Source of the DNA: Alteromonas aquimaris | Lineage (GTDB): Bacteria; Pseudomonadota; Gammaproteobacteria; Enterobacterales; Alteromonadaceae | DNA: 64,000 bases | NCBI RefSeq assembly: GCF_026183695.1 | Contig: NZ_JAPFRD010000009.1 | Location: 1 to 64,000 of the forward strand | Direction: 5' to 3' | Shown here: piece by piece, positions 50,863 through 60,954 of the stretch | How the letters are laid out: each line of letters opens with the position of its first letter | Position numbering within the stretch: the first letter of the stretch is position 1 | The notes under the pieces: model-generated | Seen by the model: only the letters and a program-made list of their open reading frames with translations | What the model was told of the DNA's origin: nothing | The model's database searches: none | Made by a program: the position numbers and the translations under genes

Positions 50863-51958
50863 CCCAATAAAAATTTAATCCTTCCAGGGGTTGTCCAAAC
50901 GTGTCATTCACCGGCAAGAGCCGAGATTGCAGCGAGAGATTTTTAATCAAATCATCCACTGTGGCTACCAGTTCTACGTTGAACGTGGCAACCGAACCTT
51001 TTTGTTGGGACAACGCTGCTTTACGGACCACGCTCAAACTTTCCAGATAGCGCTGCGCATGCACATATTTTTGTAAGGAGTTAATATTGGCTATAGATAT
51101 TTGCACCACATTGGCTGGGCCATCTCCGGCGTCAGCGGTAACTGAAAACTGCTGGCTCAGGTGATCAGCCAGAGCATCTATAATTGATGAGGCCAACTCT
51201 TCAACTGAGCCTCCATGCAATGAACCAAACTCTGACTCAGTGCGCCCTATAAAAACCCAGTCAGCCGCAAACTTCCCCTCTGCTACTGAATCTGTCGAGC
51301 CAGTGTTATCACCCGTGGTCGCATAAATACGCGCGCCGATCACATAATCGGCGCCATAGCGTCGTGAAGCCTGGCTTAATGAACTGGCAAATCTTCCCCA
51401 CACATCATAAACCGAAATGGCATCATTATCGGCCAGATCCATCAGTGGCAAACTTAAGGGCACGCCGCGCTCAACCGCTTGTTGGCGAATACTGCGGGTT
51501 AGTGCTGAAAGCTGCGCTTCGTCAACAATGTAGCGTTGGCCTCGCTCATCCTCTATGGCTAACCATAGTAGGGATTCAGGGCGTCGATTTCCCCAAACGG
51601 GTAAACCTTCATTGTGCAGGCGCTGAAGTAATGCCTGATAATCAAACTCAGCCACAAACAACAACTGGTTTTGATGAGATTCATACTGATAGGACCGTAA
51701 AAAACGTTGCGGGTTAGATAACCACTGCTTAACCGAAGGTAACTTCAGAATATCCGTACGTCCGCTCATTTTTACCAGTGCCTGTTGTAGTGCTTGTTTT
51801 TCTGCTGACTGCTGAGTTTTGCGAGACTGATCAGGGACAGGAACTTTAGCAATATTGGCTTGAATGGTGACGCTTGCGTTAGCGTTGGAGAAGAAAACAA
51901 ACGCCACCATGCAAGTCACTGCGATTACGAATGAGTACCGAATAAAAAAAGAAACCAA
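50855..51958 (-). CDS. DUF2066 domain-containing exported protein
   Basis: 367 aa with an N-terminal signal/anchor segment (residues 5-28). The conserved block AEKQALQQALVKMSGRTDILKLP with PQRFLRSYQYE is the DUF2066 signature. The role is unknown. It is a conserved neighbour of hda and purMN in this order (facing away from purM, upstream of hda), with an eight-base overlap into hda. Confidence 0.85.
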   Translation of the reverse strand: MVSFFIRYSFVIAVTCMVAFVFFSNANASVTIQANIAKVPVPDQSRKTQQSAEKQALQQALVKMSGRTDILKLPSVKQWLSNPQRFLRSYQYESHQNQLLFVAEFDYQALLQRLHNEGLPVWGNRRPESLLWLAIEDERGQRYIVDEAQLSALTRSIRQQAVERGVPLSLPLMDLADNDAISVYDVWGRFASSLSQASRRYGADYVIGARIYATTGDNTGSTDSVAEGKFAADWVFIGRTESEFGSLHGGSVEELASSIIDALADHLSQQFSVTADAGDGPANVVQISIANINSLQKYVHAQRYLESLSVVRKAALSQQKGSVATFNVELVATVDDLIKNLSLQSRLLPVNDTFGQPLEGLNFYWDE

Positions 51959-52156
51959 ATGCGTGACAACCTTTACGTAAAACTGAATTCAAAAAAATGA
52001 GCCGTTATTGTGTGCTATTTGGAAAAGTTTTTCACCTGCTAAAGCATAATTTATCGCGAATGGCTTGCCCGAAAAATGGCGTAACAAGATTGGACTTACC
52101 CTCACTACCTGATAGAATTCGCGTTTTTCTTACCACTACCGAACCAGGGCGATATT

Positions 52157-53194
52157 GTGAGCGATAAAACCACCCCACTTAGCTATAAAGATGCTGGCGT
52201 AGATATTGATGCTGGGAATCAACTTGTCGAGCGTATCAAAGAAGTGACCAAACGTACGCATCGTCCGGAGGTCAAAGGCGGTCTGGGCGGTTTTGGCGCG
52301 TTATGCGAAATTCCTGCAAAATATAAGCGTCCATTGCTGGTTTCCGGCACAGATGGTGTGGGTACTAAACTTCGTTTGGCAATGGATGCTGGAGTGCACG
52401 ACGGTGTAGGCATAGACCTTGTCGCCATGTGCGTCAACGATTTAATCGTGCTGGGTGCAGAGCCTTTATATTTTCTAGATTATTACGCCACGGGCAAATT
52501 AGACGTGGAAGTAGCCACGCAGGTGGTTGCGGGTATCGGCAAAGGCTGCGAGCTGGCAGGTTGCGCTTTGATTGGGGGCGAAACGGCTGAGATGCCCGGC
52601 ATGTATCATGGCAGCGATTATGATATCGCAGGATTTTGTACAGGTGTGGTTGAAGCCGATAAAGTGATAGATGGTAGTCAGGTCAAAGCCGGGCAAAAGA
52701 TTATCGCCCTGGGTTCGTCAGGCCCTCATTCCAATGGATTTTCATTAATACGAAAGATTATTGATGTCACAGAGGCAGATATCTCAGCGGAATTCGATGG
52801 CAAACCTCTTAAAGATCATTTACTCGCCCCGACCAAAATTTACGTAAAATCGGTTTTAGCGCTGCTCGAACAAATTAATGTACTCGCCATCAGTCACATC
52901 ACTGGCGGTGGGTTTTGGGAAAATATTCCAAGAGTGCTTCCAGATAACTGTAAAGCGGTTATCGACCAAAGTAGCTGGCAATGGCCGGCCATTTTCAACT
53001 GGTTACAGCGCAAGGGTAATGTTGAACGCCACGAAATGTACCGCACCTTTAACTGTGGTGTTGGCTTAGTTGTGGTGGTAGACGAAGCAGATGCGGAGCA
53101 AACGGTCTCAATTTTACAAGCACAGGGTGAACAAGCCTGGGTCATTGGCCATATTGATGAAAAAGATTCTGACAAGGCAGTTGAGATTAACTAA
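52157..53194 (+). CDS. purM: Phosphoribosylformylglycinamidine cyclo-ligase (AIR synthetase)
   Basis: 345 aa. Family patterns are [21 protein letters not shown] at the start, [25 protein letters not shown] and [18 protein letters not shown]. Fifth step of purine synthesis. The stop codon is followed directly by the purN ATG (TAA ATG), so purMN is an operon as in E. coli. Confidence 0.97.
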   Translation: MSDKTTPLSYKDAGVDIDAGNQLVERIKEVTKRTHRPEVKGGLGGFGALCEIPAKYKRPLLVSGTDGVGTKLRLAMDAGVHDGVGIDLVAMCVNDLIVLGAEPLYFLDYYATGKLDVEVATQVVAGIGKGCELAGCALIGGETAEMPGMYHGSDYDIAGFCTGVVEADKVIDGSQVKAGQKIIALGSSGPHSNGFSLIRKIIDVTEADISAEFDGKPLKDHLLAPTKIYVKSVLALLEQINVLAISHITGGGFWENIPRVLPDNCKAVIDQSSWQWPAIFNWLQRKGNVERHEMYRTFNCGVGLVVVVDEADAEQTVSILQAQGEQAWVIGHIDEKDSDKAVEIN

Positions 53195-53845
53195 ATGACA
53201 TCAGCAGTTCCTTCGATTTGTGTATTGATTTCTGGCAATGGTTCCAACCTGCAAGCGATGATTGATGCCATTGCCACCGGAAAACTGGAAGCAAAAATTG
53301 CCTGCGTTATTTCCAATCGCCGTGATGCCTACGGTTTAGTCAGAGCTGAAGCGGCTGATATTCCTGCGCATTGTCTTGAACATACCGCATTTCCTGATCG
53401 CGATAGCTACGACAAAGCGCTGATGAAATTAATCGATAAATATAAGCCGGATTGCATCGCACTGGCTGGCTTCATGAGAATTTTAACAGACGATTTCGTG
53501 AATCATTATGCTGGCAAAATGTTCAATATACATCCGTCTTTGCTGCCTAAATATAAAGGTTTGCATACCCACCGCCAGGCACTTGAAAATGGCGATCAGG
53601 AGCACGGCGTAAGTGTTCATTTTGTGACTCCCGAGCTAGACGGCGGTCCAGTGGTTATACAAAGCCGGGTGCCAGTATTTATCGAAGATACTGAAGAAGA
53701 ACTCGCTGCGCGAGTGCAAGAGCAAGAACGCCAAATTTACCCCCTCGTGCTGCAATGGTTTTGTAAAGGCAGGTTGGTAATGCGTGAAAATGAAGCCATA
53801 ATGGATCATCAACGTCTTCCTCAAACAGGCTATGCCAGTGACTAA
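53195..53845 (+). CDS. purN: Phosphoribosylglycinamide formyltransferase
   Basis: 216 aa. Active site elements are LISGNGSNLQAMIDA, AGFMRILTDDFV, NIHPSLLPKYKGLHTHRQAL (catalytic Asn/His) and HFVTPELDGGPVVIQ (Asp). Uses 10-formyl-THF to formylate GAR. Its 3' end overlaps the DUF3108 gene by 14 bases. Confidence 0.97.
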   Translation: MTSAVPSICVLISGNGSNLQAMIDAIATGKLEAKIACVISNRRDAYGLVRAEAADIPAHCLEHTAFPDRDSYDKALMKLIDKYKPDCIALAGFMRILTDDFVNHYAGKMFNIHPSLLPKYKGLHTHRQALENGDQEHGVSVHFVTPELDGGPVVIQSRVPVFIEDTEEELAARVQEQERQIYPLVLQWFCKGRLVMRENEAIMDHQRLPQTGYASD

Positions 53846-54566
53846 AATGTGTTCGCTAAAAACATTAGAATATGCCGTCATCTGCACGTTAATTTCAGTG
53901 ATTTTAGCCTTCCCAACTATTGCCTCCACCCAGCCTCTTCGCCCGTTTCAAGCTGAGTATAGAGCCTATAAATGGGACGACGATATTGGCAAAGCGGAAT
54001 TAAAGCTGGAGAAATTATCTAAAAACCAGTACTCCCTCACTTATTCTTCTGACGTATCTAAATTCTTTTTATCTGACAAACGGTATGAGCATTCGATTTT
54101 CACCTTTAAAAATGGTGAGTTTATACCTCTCCAATATTATTACAGCCGTAGTGGCACGGGCGCAGATAAGAAGTTGAAACTCAAATTTGAATCTACCCCC
54201 AAACGGCAAATTTTGGTTAACGAAAGCACAGTGCTTGATTGGCAGCAAGAATTAGACAATCAACTCTACCGAATAGACATCCCCCGGCAATTAGCCGCTG
54301 GTCAGAAGTCACTAAAATATGATTTTATTAACTATCGCGGTGAAATTAAAAGCTATCAGATTGACGTTGTAGGTAACGAAAGGCTCTCGTTACCCTATCG
54401 AGAGCTTGATACCATCAAAGTTGAAATTGTCAGGCAGTCCAGTTCTCGTGAAACCTATGCCTGGTTCGCTCCTGAACTTGATTATAACCTGGTCAGACTG
54501 CAACAATTTAAGGATGATGATGAACAAGGCGATATCCAACTCGTTCGCTATAAGCGTTTACCTTAG
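53832..54566 (+). CDS. DUF3108 domain-containing exported protein
   Basis: 244 aa from ATG 53832 (inside purN) or five codons later. A signal peptide (about residues 12-34, ending TIASTQP) is followed by the DUF3108 beta-rich domain, with FQAEYRAYKWDDDIGKAELKLEKL near its start, YYYSRSGTGADKKLKL, and a C-terminal AWFAPELDYNLVRLQQFKD. Family members sit next to purN in many gammaproteobacteria; function unknown. Confidence 0.87.
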   Translation: MPVTKMCSLKTLEYAVICTLISVILAFPTIASTQPLRPFQAEYRAYKWDDDIGKAELKLEKLSKNQYSLTYSSDVSKFFLSDKRYEHSIFTFKNGEFIPLQYYYSRSGTGADKKLKLKFESTPKRQILVNESTVLDWQQELDNQLYRIDIPRQLAAGQKSLKYDFINYRGEIKSYQIDVVGNERLSLPYRELDTIKVEIVRQSSSRETYAWFAPELDYNLVRLQQFKDDDEQGDIQLVRYKRLP

Positions 54567-54741
54567 CCAGGTGTTACGTTATCAGCTATACACGTAAGGG
54601 CTACTCCAGCTAATAGACTGAACTCTGAAATCCGCTACGGATAAATCTGAACGTAAATCTACCTCAGCACGCTATTTCTAATTTCTCTTTTTCTCGAGCC
54701 CATTGTGTCAGTCAAAAACAGGCCGGCGTTTTCCAACATAG

Positions 54742-55050
54742 TTAATCCCACGCAGGTGGGAATTTCCCCAACTGTAAGAACCATCTGTAAGAACCAACTG
54801 TAAGAACCATCACATAGTCGTTCTCACGTAGGTGGGAATCTTCTCAACTGATATCATTAGGTGAAAGTTGCTTTTAACTTTGCCCTGGAAGGAAAGAGAT
54901 CCTCCGCCTTCGCGGAGGATGACGAGGTGGTTGCAGAGGGCAACGGGTAGATGCGGAGGATGATGTACGGGCCTACCCCATCCTAGTCATTCCCACGCAG
55001 GTGGGAACCTCCCAAACTGATAGCATTATGTTAAAGTTGTTTTTAACTAT
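54742..55050. repeat. REP-like palindromes and an approximately 65-bp duplicated block
   Basis: Palindromic cores occur at 54742-54764 (AATCCCACGCAGGTGGGAATT), 54818-54840 (TTCTCACGTAGGTGGGAA), 54899-54920 (ATCCTCCGC-CTTC-GCGGAGGAT) and 54985-55012 (GTCATTCCCACGCAGGTGGGAA). The second and fourth are followed by the same 40 bp (CTGATATCATTA..AAAGTTG.TTTTAACT), making a duplicated block of about 65 bp. A tandem CTGTAAGAACCA triplet lies at 54771-54810. No gene is seen from 54567 to 55264. Confidence 0.8.
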
Positions 55051-55162
55051 GTGATGGCTATTTTAACGTCTTTACACTACTTCGGCTTCAATGATATTTC
55101 GTACACAATTTCGCTCATTTCACCTTGATCTTTTAGCGCTTTGATTATACGTTTAAACTATT

Positions 55163-55174
55163 CTGGTCAGACCT
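55163..55174. promoter_or_regulatory. fadE: Candidate FadR operator upstream of fadE
   Basis: CTGGTCAGACCT matches the core of the FadR consensus AACTGGTCNGACCTGTT at all twelve core positions. It is 91 bp upstream of the fadE start, which suggests fatty-acid (acyl-CoA) control. Confidence 0.6.
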
Positions 55175-55264
55175 CACTTCACGCTGAATATACCGTGTCT
55201 GAGTAAAATCTATGTTCGTTAACATTAACGAAATTAGAGAGCCGTTTATCAAGGAGACATGCTA

Positions 55265-57730
55265 ATGGCTGAATTCATCTGGTTTTTAATTATTCTGGTT
55301 GCGCTAAGTATTGCAAGTTATAAACGCGCAAGCCTCACTACCGCTGCAGCCGTTGTAGCAGGGATCATGGTCATTGGTACCTTATTCTCTGAAATTGACT
55401 GGCTCGGCTGGCTTGTATTTTTGGCCATTGCAGTGCCATTGCTAGTACCTTCACTTCGTAAACAACTGATTTCCAGTAAGCTGCTCGCCTTTTATCGTAA
55501 AGTCATGCCTGAAATGTCCAGTACCGAACAAGAAGCGATTGATGCCGGTACTGTCTGGTGGGATGGCGAAATTTTTAGCGGTGACCCTGACTGGAATAAA
55601 CTTCACAGCATTCCTAAAGGGCGTCTGACCGCGGAAGAGCAAGCTTTTCTGGATGGTCCGGTAGACCATGTTTGCTCAATGGTAGATGAATGGCAAATCA
55701 ACCATAAAGATGCGGATTTATCTCCTGAAATTTGGGCTTACCTTAAAGAGCACAAGTTTTTTGCCATGATCATTAAGAAAAAATATGGTGGGCTGGAGTT
55801 TTCCGCCTTTGCACAGTCGCGGGTTCTACAAAAATTAGCAGGTACCAGCGCTGTGTTATCCAGCACCGTAGGCGTGCCTAACTCTTTAGGTCCCGGCGAA
55901 TTGTTGCAGCATTATGGTACCCAGGAACAACAAGAGTATTATTTACCTCGCCTAGCTAAAGGAGAAGAAATTCCCTGTTTTGCCCTGACCGGCCCTGAAG
56001 CTGGATCTGATGCAGGGGCAATACCTGATGTGGGTATTATCTGTAAGGGCCAGTGGGAAGGTGAAGAAATTATTGGTATGCGCTTAACCTTTAATAAACG
56101 TTATATCACGCTAGCCCCTATCGCTACCCTTATTGGGTTAGCCTTTAAATTACAGGACCCTGATGGTTTATTAGGTAGTGAAGAAGATCTGGGTATCACG
56201 TGTGCGCTGATCCCTCGCGACACAGAGGGGCTTGATATAGGTCGTCGTCACTTTCCACTGAATGTACCATTCCAGAACGGCCCCATCAAAGGCGAAAACA
56301 TTTTTGTTCCACTTGATTACATTATTGGCGGTCAAAAAATGGCGGGGCGTGGCTGGCGAATGCTGGTTGAGTGCTTATCGGTGGGCCGCTGTATCACATT
56401 GCCCTCAACTGCGGCAGGGGGAGCAAAGCAACTTGCGCTGGCGACAGGCGCATACGCTCGTATTCGTCGTCAGTTCCGCATTCCGGTTGGGCATATGGAA
56501 GGCGTGGAAGAGATGCTTGCGCGCATCGGAGGTAATGCCTATTTAATGGATGGCGTAACTCGCTTTTCAACAGTAGGGATAGGATTGGGCGAAAAGCCCT
56601 CGGTGATTTCGGCGATCAGTAAATATCATCTTACCGAAAAAATGCGGCAAGTGGTTAATGACGCAATGGATGTGCACGGCGGTAAGGGAATTATGCTTGG
56701 TCCAAACAACTACCTCGGTCGCGGATACCAGGGCGCCCCTATCTCGATCACGGTTGAGGGTGCCAATATTCTCACCCGGAATATGATGATTTTCGGCCAA
56801 GGTGCAATGCGTTGTCACCCGTGGGTTTTAAAAGAGATCCACGCCGCCAACTTAGAAGATCCAGAAGAAAGATTGGATGAATTCGACAAAGCGGTGTTCG
56901 GTCATATTGGCTTCACCCTCTCCAATCTCGTTCGCAGTAAATGGTTTTCCTTTACTGGGGGATACCTGCATAGTAGTCCCTTCAAAGATAGCACAGCGCA
57001 ATATTATCGCTTGCTACAAGGCTACAGTGCCAACCTCGCATTACTCTCAGACGTATCTATGGGTGTATTAGGTGGGGAATTGAAGCGTCGTGAACGGCTG
57101 TCTGCGCGCTTAGGTGACATTTTAAGTGGGTTATTCCTGGCCAGTGCCACACTTAAACGCTATGACGAAGATGGACGCTTACATGAAGATGCATCGCTTA
57201 TGCATTGGGCCATGATGAATACATTATTCGATATTGAAACAGCAATTGATGATTTTCTGGCTAATTTCCCCAGTAAGCCTGTAGCGTTCTTTTTACGTGC
57301 CATTGTGATGCCCTTCGGGCGTCGTTGCAGTAAACCTTCTGACTATATCGAACATAAAGTAGCGCTGTTGCTTCAACAACCCTGTTCTGCGAGAAGCCGT
57401 CTAGGTGAAGGACAGTATCTCACGCGAGAAGAAGGTAATCCTTTTGGCGAGTTAGAACAAACGTTAGATGATATTTTAGCCAGCGAACCTATTTTCGATA
57501 GGATCAGTAAACAAAAAGGTGAAAAGCTTTCTTTTACGCAGTTAGACAAACTCGCAGATGAGGCGTTGGAGAAGGGCTGGATAAACGAAGATGAAGCAGA
57601 GCAGTTACGCAAAACTGAGGCGGGTCGCCTAAAAATCATCAACGTTGATGACTTTGAACACGAAGAGTTGATTGCCAACCAGGCGACAAAACCTAAAGCA
57701 AAAGGGAACCGCAAAACCAAAGTAGCCTAG
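55265..57730 (+). CDS. fadE: Acyl-CoA dehydrogenase FadE
   Basis: 821 aa from ATG 55265, which has AAGGAG eight bases upstream; an ATG at 55259 is too close. Two hydrophobic helices at the N-terminus (residues 4-55) tether it to the membrane. The FAD and substrate loops are [18 protein letters not shown] and [13 protein letters not shown], and the long C-terminal FadE extension (DUF1974) is present. First oxidation step of beta-oxidation. E. coli FadE is 814 aa. Confidence 0.96.
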   Translation: MAEFIWFLIILVALSIASYKRASLTTAAAVVAGIMVIGTLFSEIDWLGWLVFLAIAVPLLVPSLRKQLISSKLLAFYRKVMPEMSSTEQEAIDAGTVWWDGEIFSGDPDWNKLHSIPKGRLTAEEQAFLDGPVDHVCSMVDEWQINHKDADLSPEIWAYLKEHKFFAMIIKKKYGGLEFSAFAQSRVLQKLAGTSAVLSSTVGVPNSLGPGELLQHYGTQEQQEYYLPRLAKGEEIPCFALTGPEAGSDAGAIPDVGIICKGQWEGEEIIGMRLTFNKRYITLAPIATLIGLAFKLQDPDGLLGSEEDLGITCALIPRDTEGLDIGRRHFPLNVPFQNGPIKGENIFVPLDYIIGGQKMAGRGWRMLVECLSVGRCITLPSTAAGGAKQLALATGAYARIRRQFRIPVGHMEGVEEMLARIGGNAYLMDGVTRFSTVGIGLGEKPSVISAISKYHLTEKMRQVVNDAMDVHGGKGIMLGPNNYLGRGYQGAPISITVEGANILTRNMMIFGQGAMRCHPWVLKEIHAANLEDPEERLDEFDKAVFGHIGFTLSNLVRSKWFSFTGGYLHSSPFKDSTAQYYRLLQGYSANLALLSDVSMGVLGGELKRRERLSARLGDILSGLFLASATLKRYDEDGRLHEDASLMHWAMMNTLFDIETAIDDFLANFPSKPVAFFLRAIVMPFGRRCSKPSDYIEHKVALLLQQPCSARSRLGEGQYLTREEGNPFGELEQTLDDILASEPIFDRISKQKGEKLSFTQLDKLADEALEKGWINEDEAEQLRKTEAGRLKIINVDDFEHEELIANQATKPKAKGNRKTKVA

Positions 57731-57762
57731 CTAGCCATTTTCATACAAGACCTTAAGACATA

Positions 57763-57788
57763 AAGGGCTGCTATTGCAGCCCTTTTTT
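57763..57788 (+). terminator. Terminator after fadE
   Basis: AAGGGCTGC-TATT-GCAGCCCTT followed by TTTT, a 9-bp stem 32 bp past the fadE stop. Confidence 0.88.
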
Positions 57789-57789
57789 A

Positions 57790-58395
57790 TTGTTCAAATT
57801 ATCAACGCTTGAACATCACCCTACAGCGCAATAAAAAGAGCATATGAACTAGAGGTCCACGACAACATGTAATCAGTCAAGTAACCATGTAAAGTACAGC
57901 AAAAAATTACAAATACAGTGAAAAGATCGGCAGAATCGCTTGGTAATTAAGATACGACAAAGTCGCTTGGTGTTAACAGAACAAGCTGTAGTAGCTTAGA
58001 CTTGATCTGACAATTAAGGTCAGACGTTTTCGAACTAATCTCACAGCCAGAAATAGTACCATAATCAGACCGTTACCCCCCCGTCTGTCCAACTACCCAT
58101 CCGTCACACTCCTCCCATTTGTCACCCTCACGAAGGTGAGGGTCTCCCTAGCGGCAGTAGCGGAGGTTAATTCGTTAGCCCTCAGGGCGTGAAGCGGTCC
58201 TCAAATAACGTCATCTGCGCGAATGCGGAGCGCTGTTTCGTCCAATTGTAATGTTGAGTAGCTCTTTTTTTGAATTTACGAGAACAGTTTTGGAGGTTCC
58301 CATTTCCATGGGAATGACGACTCTTCGAAACTGCAAATGTAAGATGTCGGATAAGATATGTGCAGCTAAGGATAAGCGCTTAAACGAGGGGTAAT
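57790..58395. repeat. Gene-free stretch with REP-like palindromes
   Basis: About 600 bp without a credible gene. ACCCTCAC-GAA-GGTGAGGGT type palindrome at 58121-58146 and an inverted member of the GTCATTCCC..TGGGAACCTCC family at 58293-58320 (on the minus strand GTCATTCCCATGG). A short direct repeat TCGCTTGGT occurs at about 57937 and 57963. Confidence 0.6.
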
Positions 58396-59391
58396 CTATT
58401 TACTTTTCTGTTTAAGTTTGGCTTTTTCTTCATCACTTAAAAAAGCTTGCTCCACGGCATTGAGTTGTATTTGTGCCAATTGTGTTTTGCTAAATCCAAT
58501 GACGTCGTAAGCAACTTTATACTCATGTGCCAGATCAATGGCAGAAACGCCCGGATCATCTGTATTCAAAGTTACCGCAATGTCCCTTTCAAAAAACGCC
58601 TTCATCGGATGATTTGCCGTATCCACCATGGTAGTGGTTTGGTAATTAGACGTTGGGCAGCTTTCAATTCCTATTTTATTTTCAGCCAGATAAGCTAAAA
58701 GCTTCGGATCGTCCATTGCTGCCACGCCGTGTCCAATTCTCTGGGCACCTAGTAGTTTTATTGCATTCCAGATACTGTCACTACCCGCTGCCTCCCCTGC
58801 ATGCACCGTGATTGACCAGCCAGCGTCTCTGGCTTGCTTAAAATGCTCACTAAACAAGGGAGCGGGAAATCCTACTTCATCACCTGCTAAATCTAACGCG
58901 ACGATATGCTTTTTATGGGCAAGTAACCCATCTAACTCTAACTTACACACCTCTGCACCAAATGTTCGGCTTAAAATACCAATCAGGTTTGCTTTTACCC
59001 CAAATTGCTTTTCGCCCTCGCGCACGCCGTCAATAACTGCTTCTACAACAGCCTCAATTGGAAGTTTATGTGCGCGAGCCATGTAGTAAGGCGAGAAACG
59101 CAATTCCACATAATCCAGTGACTCGTGATGTGCATCTTGTAAATTCTCAAAAGCAATACGATAACAGGCGTCTAAGTCGGCCAATACCGAAACGCCGTAA
59201 TCCAGCTTTTGTAAAAAAGCCAGCAGGTCGCTTGTACGATCATGGATTTGCGCGATATCCGCTACTTGCGCAACATTCTGCGCGGGTATGGTTAGATTGT
59301 GTTGTTGAGCTAAGTCCCAGATGGTTGCCGGTCTTATATTGCCATCGAGATGGCGGTGTAAGTCAATTACTGGCAACCTGTAATCAATCAT
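58396..59391 (-). CDS. add: Adenosine deaminase
   Basis: 331 aa. The zinc site DLHRHLDGNIRP and the catalytic motifs ITVHAGEAAGSDS, HGVAAMDDPKLL and LNTDDPGVSA are all present, with SCPTSNYQT typical of the bacterial enzyme. Converts adenosine and deoxyadenosine to inosine in purine salvage. It starts one base after the stop codon of the response-regulator gene, so the two are probably cotranscribed. Confidence 0.95.
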   Translation of the reverse strand: MIDYRLPVIDLHRHLDGNIRPATIWDLAQQHNLTIPAQNVAQVADIAQIHDRTSDLLAFLQKLDYGVSVLADLDACYRIAFENLQDAHHESLDYVELRFSPYYMARAHKLPIEAVVEAVIDGVREGEKQFGVKANLIGILSRTFGAEVCKLELDGLLAHKKHIVALDLAGDEVGFPAPLFSEHFKQARDAGWSITVHAGEAAGSDSIWNAIKLLGAQRIGHGVAAMDDPKLLAYLAENKIGIESCPTSNYQTTTMVDTANHPMKAFFERDIAVTLNTDDPGVSAIDLAHEYKVAYDVIGFSKTQLAQIQLNAVEQAFLSDEEKAKLKQKSK

Positions 59392-59392
59392 A

Positions 59393-60028
59393 TTAAACCA
59401 ATTGTAATTTAGACATGATAAGCACCGCTTGCGTTCGTGTTTTAATGTCGAGAGTACGTAATACGGCGCTAATATGAGCTTTTACCGTGGCTTCCGTTAC
59501 ATTCATCTTTTCCGCAATTTGACGATTCATCAACCCTGCATGCAGATGTTGTAGAACTTCAATTTGCTTACCGGTCAAGCTTCTGAAACGGTATAAAATA
59601 TCGATTAAGCTGGTATCTGCGTGGCGGATTTCGTCAGTCATCGACTCAGGCAACCATTTTTCTCCATTTTTAATTGCCGAAATCGCTTCGGCAACTTGGG
59701 CAATAGAGCCTGATTTAGGGATAAAGGCACTCGCCCCTAAATCCATCACCAACGCAACCACTTCGACTTCCTCAGTGGCAGAAATTACTGCAATCGGAAT
59801 TTTAGGGAATTTTTCCCTCAGGGTAATTAGACCATTAAAATATGCGCAGCCTGGCATGGTGAGATCGAGTAGAATAAGTTCGATGTCCGGATGCTCATGC
59901 AGTGCCGACAGCATACTTTCTAAATCGTCAGCCTGATACATTTTTGAATCAGGAAAGTGTGGTTGTAGCGCTGACATCATCGCTTCCCTGAACAGCGGAT
60001 GGTCATCTGCGATTAATAGTTGAGTCAT
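59393..60028 (-). CDS. LuxR-family response regulator, linked to adenosine deaminase
   Basis: 211 aa. Receiver domain with LLIADDHPLFREAM, phosphoacceptor in LILLDLTMPG (residue about 56), then the LuxR helix-turn-helix (LTGKQIEVLQHLHAGLMNRQIAEKMNVTEATVKAHIS). No kinase lies next to it. Its stop is one base from the add start, so regulator and adenosine deaminase form a unit. The regulated genes are unknown. Confidence 0.88.
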   Translation of the reverse strand: MTQLLIADDHPLFREAMMSALQPHFPDSKMYQADDLESMLSALHEHPDIELILLDLTMPGCAYFNGLITLREKFPKIPIAVISATEEVEVVALVMDLGASAFIPKSGSIAQVAEAISAIKNGEKWLPESMTDEIRHADTSLIDILYRFRSLTGKQIEVLQHLHAGLMNRQIAEKMNVTEATVKAHISAVLRTLDIKTRTQAVLIMSKLQLV

Positions 60029-60196
60029 TCCATAAACAGCCAGCTATATTTATTTATATTAAGGGTAATACGTATAGCGTAGAAGGTGAAGAATTTTGTC
60101 AGATTTGTTGAAAAAATCGCCCGTAACCATGCGAAATATTTGGCAAATTGCGCTGAGCAGGTAGAATAAGCGCCCTTCCAATGAGTGGTGAGCAAC

Positions 60197-60928
60197 ATGG
60201 CACAAAAATCAGACAACATTTTCGCAAAACCCATGCAGTCAGTAAAGGATTTCACATTTGATGAAGCGGTAGCAGATGTCTTTCCTGATATGATTCAACG
60301 GTCGGTTCCCGGTTACGAATCAATTATTCATACCATCGGTGAAATCGCCAGCCGCCATGTCACTACCCACTCAAGGGTGTATGATTTAGGTTCTTCCTTA
60401 GGGGCGGCAAGTTTATCCATTGCGCGTGCTACTTCCCTACACCCCTGTGAAATCATCGCCGTCGACAACTCAGAGGCCATGACTGAACGCTGCAAACGAA
60501 TTGTTGCGGGATTTTCATTACCCAATCCTATTCGTGTGCTGTGTGACGACATTCAAAACATTGAGATTCAAAATGCGTCAATGGTGGTAATGAACTTTAC
60601 CCTGCAGTTTATTCCCCCCGCTGACAGAAAAGCGTTATTACAGAAAATCTACGATGGACTTAATCCAGGTGGCGTTTTGGTACTTTCAGAAAAAATAAGC
60701 CACCCTTCGAAAGAGGGAAACGAATTGCTCATTGATTTGCATCATCAATTCAAGCGCAATAATGGTTACAGTGAATTAGAAATAAGCCAAAAACGAGCAG
60801 CCTTGGAAAAAGTCATGTTAGTGGATACATTCGCGGATCACGAACAGCGTTTGCTAAACGTGGGCTTTACCGATGTGGTTATGTGGTTTAAGTGCTATAA
60901 CTTCACTTCCCTGGTCGCAATTAAGTAA
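60197..60928 (+). CDS. cmoA: Carboxy-S-adenosyl-L-methionine synthase
   Basis: 243 aa from ATG 60197 (MAQKSDNIFAKPMQSVKDFTFD); four further upstream codons are open. Makes carboxy-SAM from SAM and prephenate for the cmo5U34 modification. The SAM loop is VYDLGSSLGAASLSIA, with acidic IAVDNSEAM. Paired with cmoB 26 bp downstream, as in E. coli. Confidence 0.95.
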   Translation: MAQKSDNIFAKPMQSVKDFTFDEAVADVFPDMIQRSVPGYESIIHTIGEIASRHVTTHSRVYDLGSSLGAASLSIARATSLHPCEIIAVDNSEAMTERCKRIVAGFSLPNPIRVLCDDIQNIEIQNASMVVMNFTLQFIPPADRKALLQKIYDGLNPGGVLVLSEKISHPSKEGNELLIDLHHQFKRNNGYSELEISQKRAALEKVMLVDTFADHEQRLLNVGFTDVVMWFKCYNFTSLVAIK

Positions 60929-60954
60929 AAAAAATTGAAGGTAGAAAGTCGTTC

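Noticed and set aside
58011..58036. TGATCTGACA and GGTCAGAC as a second FadR site
   Set aside because: Only half matches, and no gene starts nearby in either direction.
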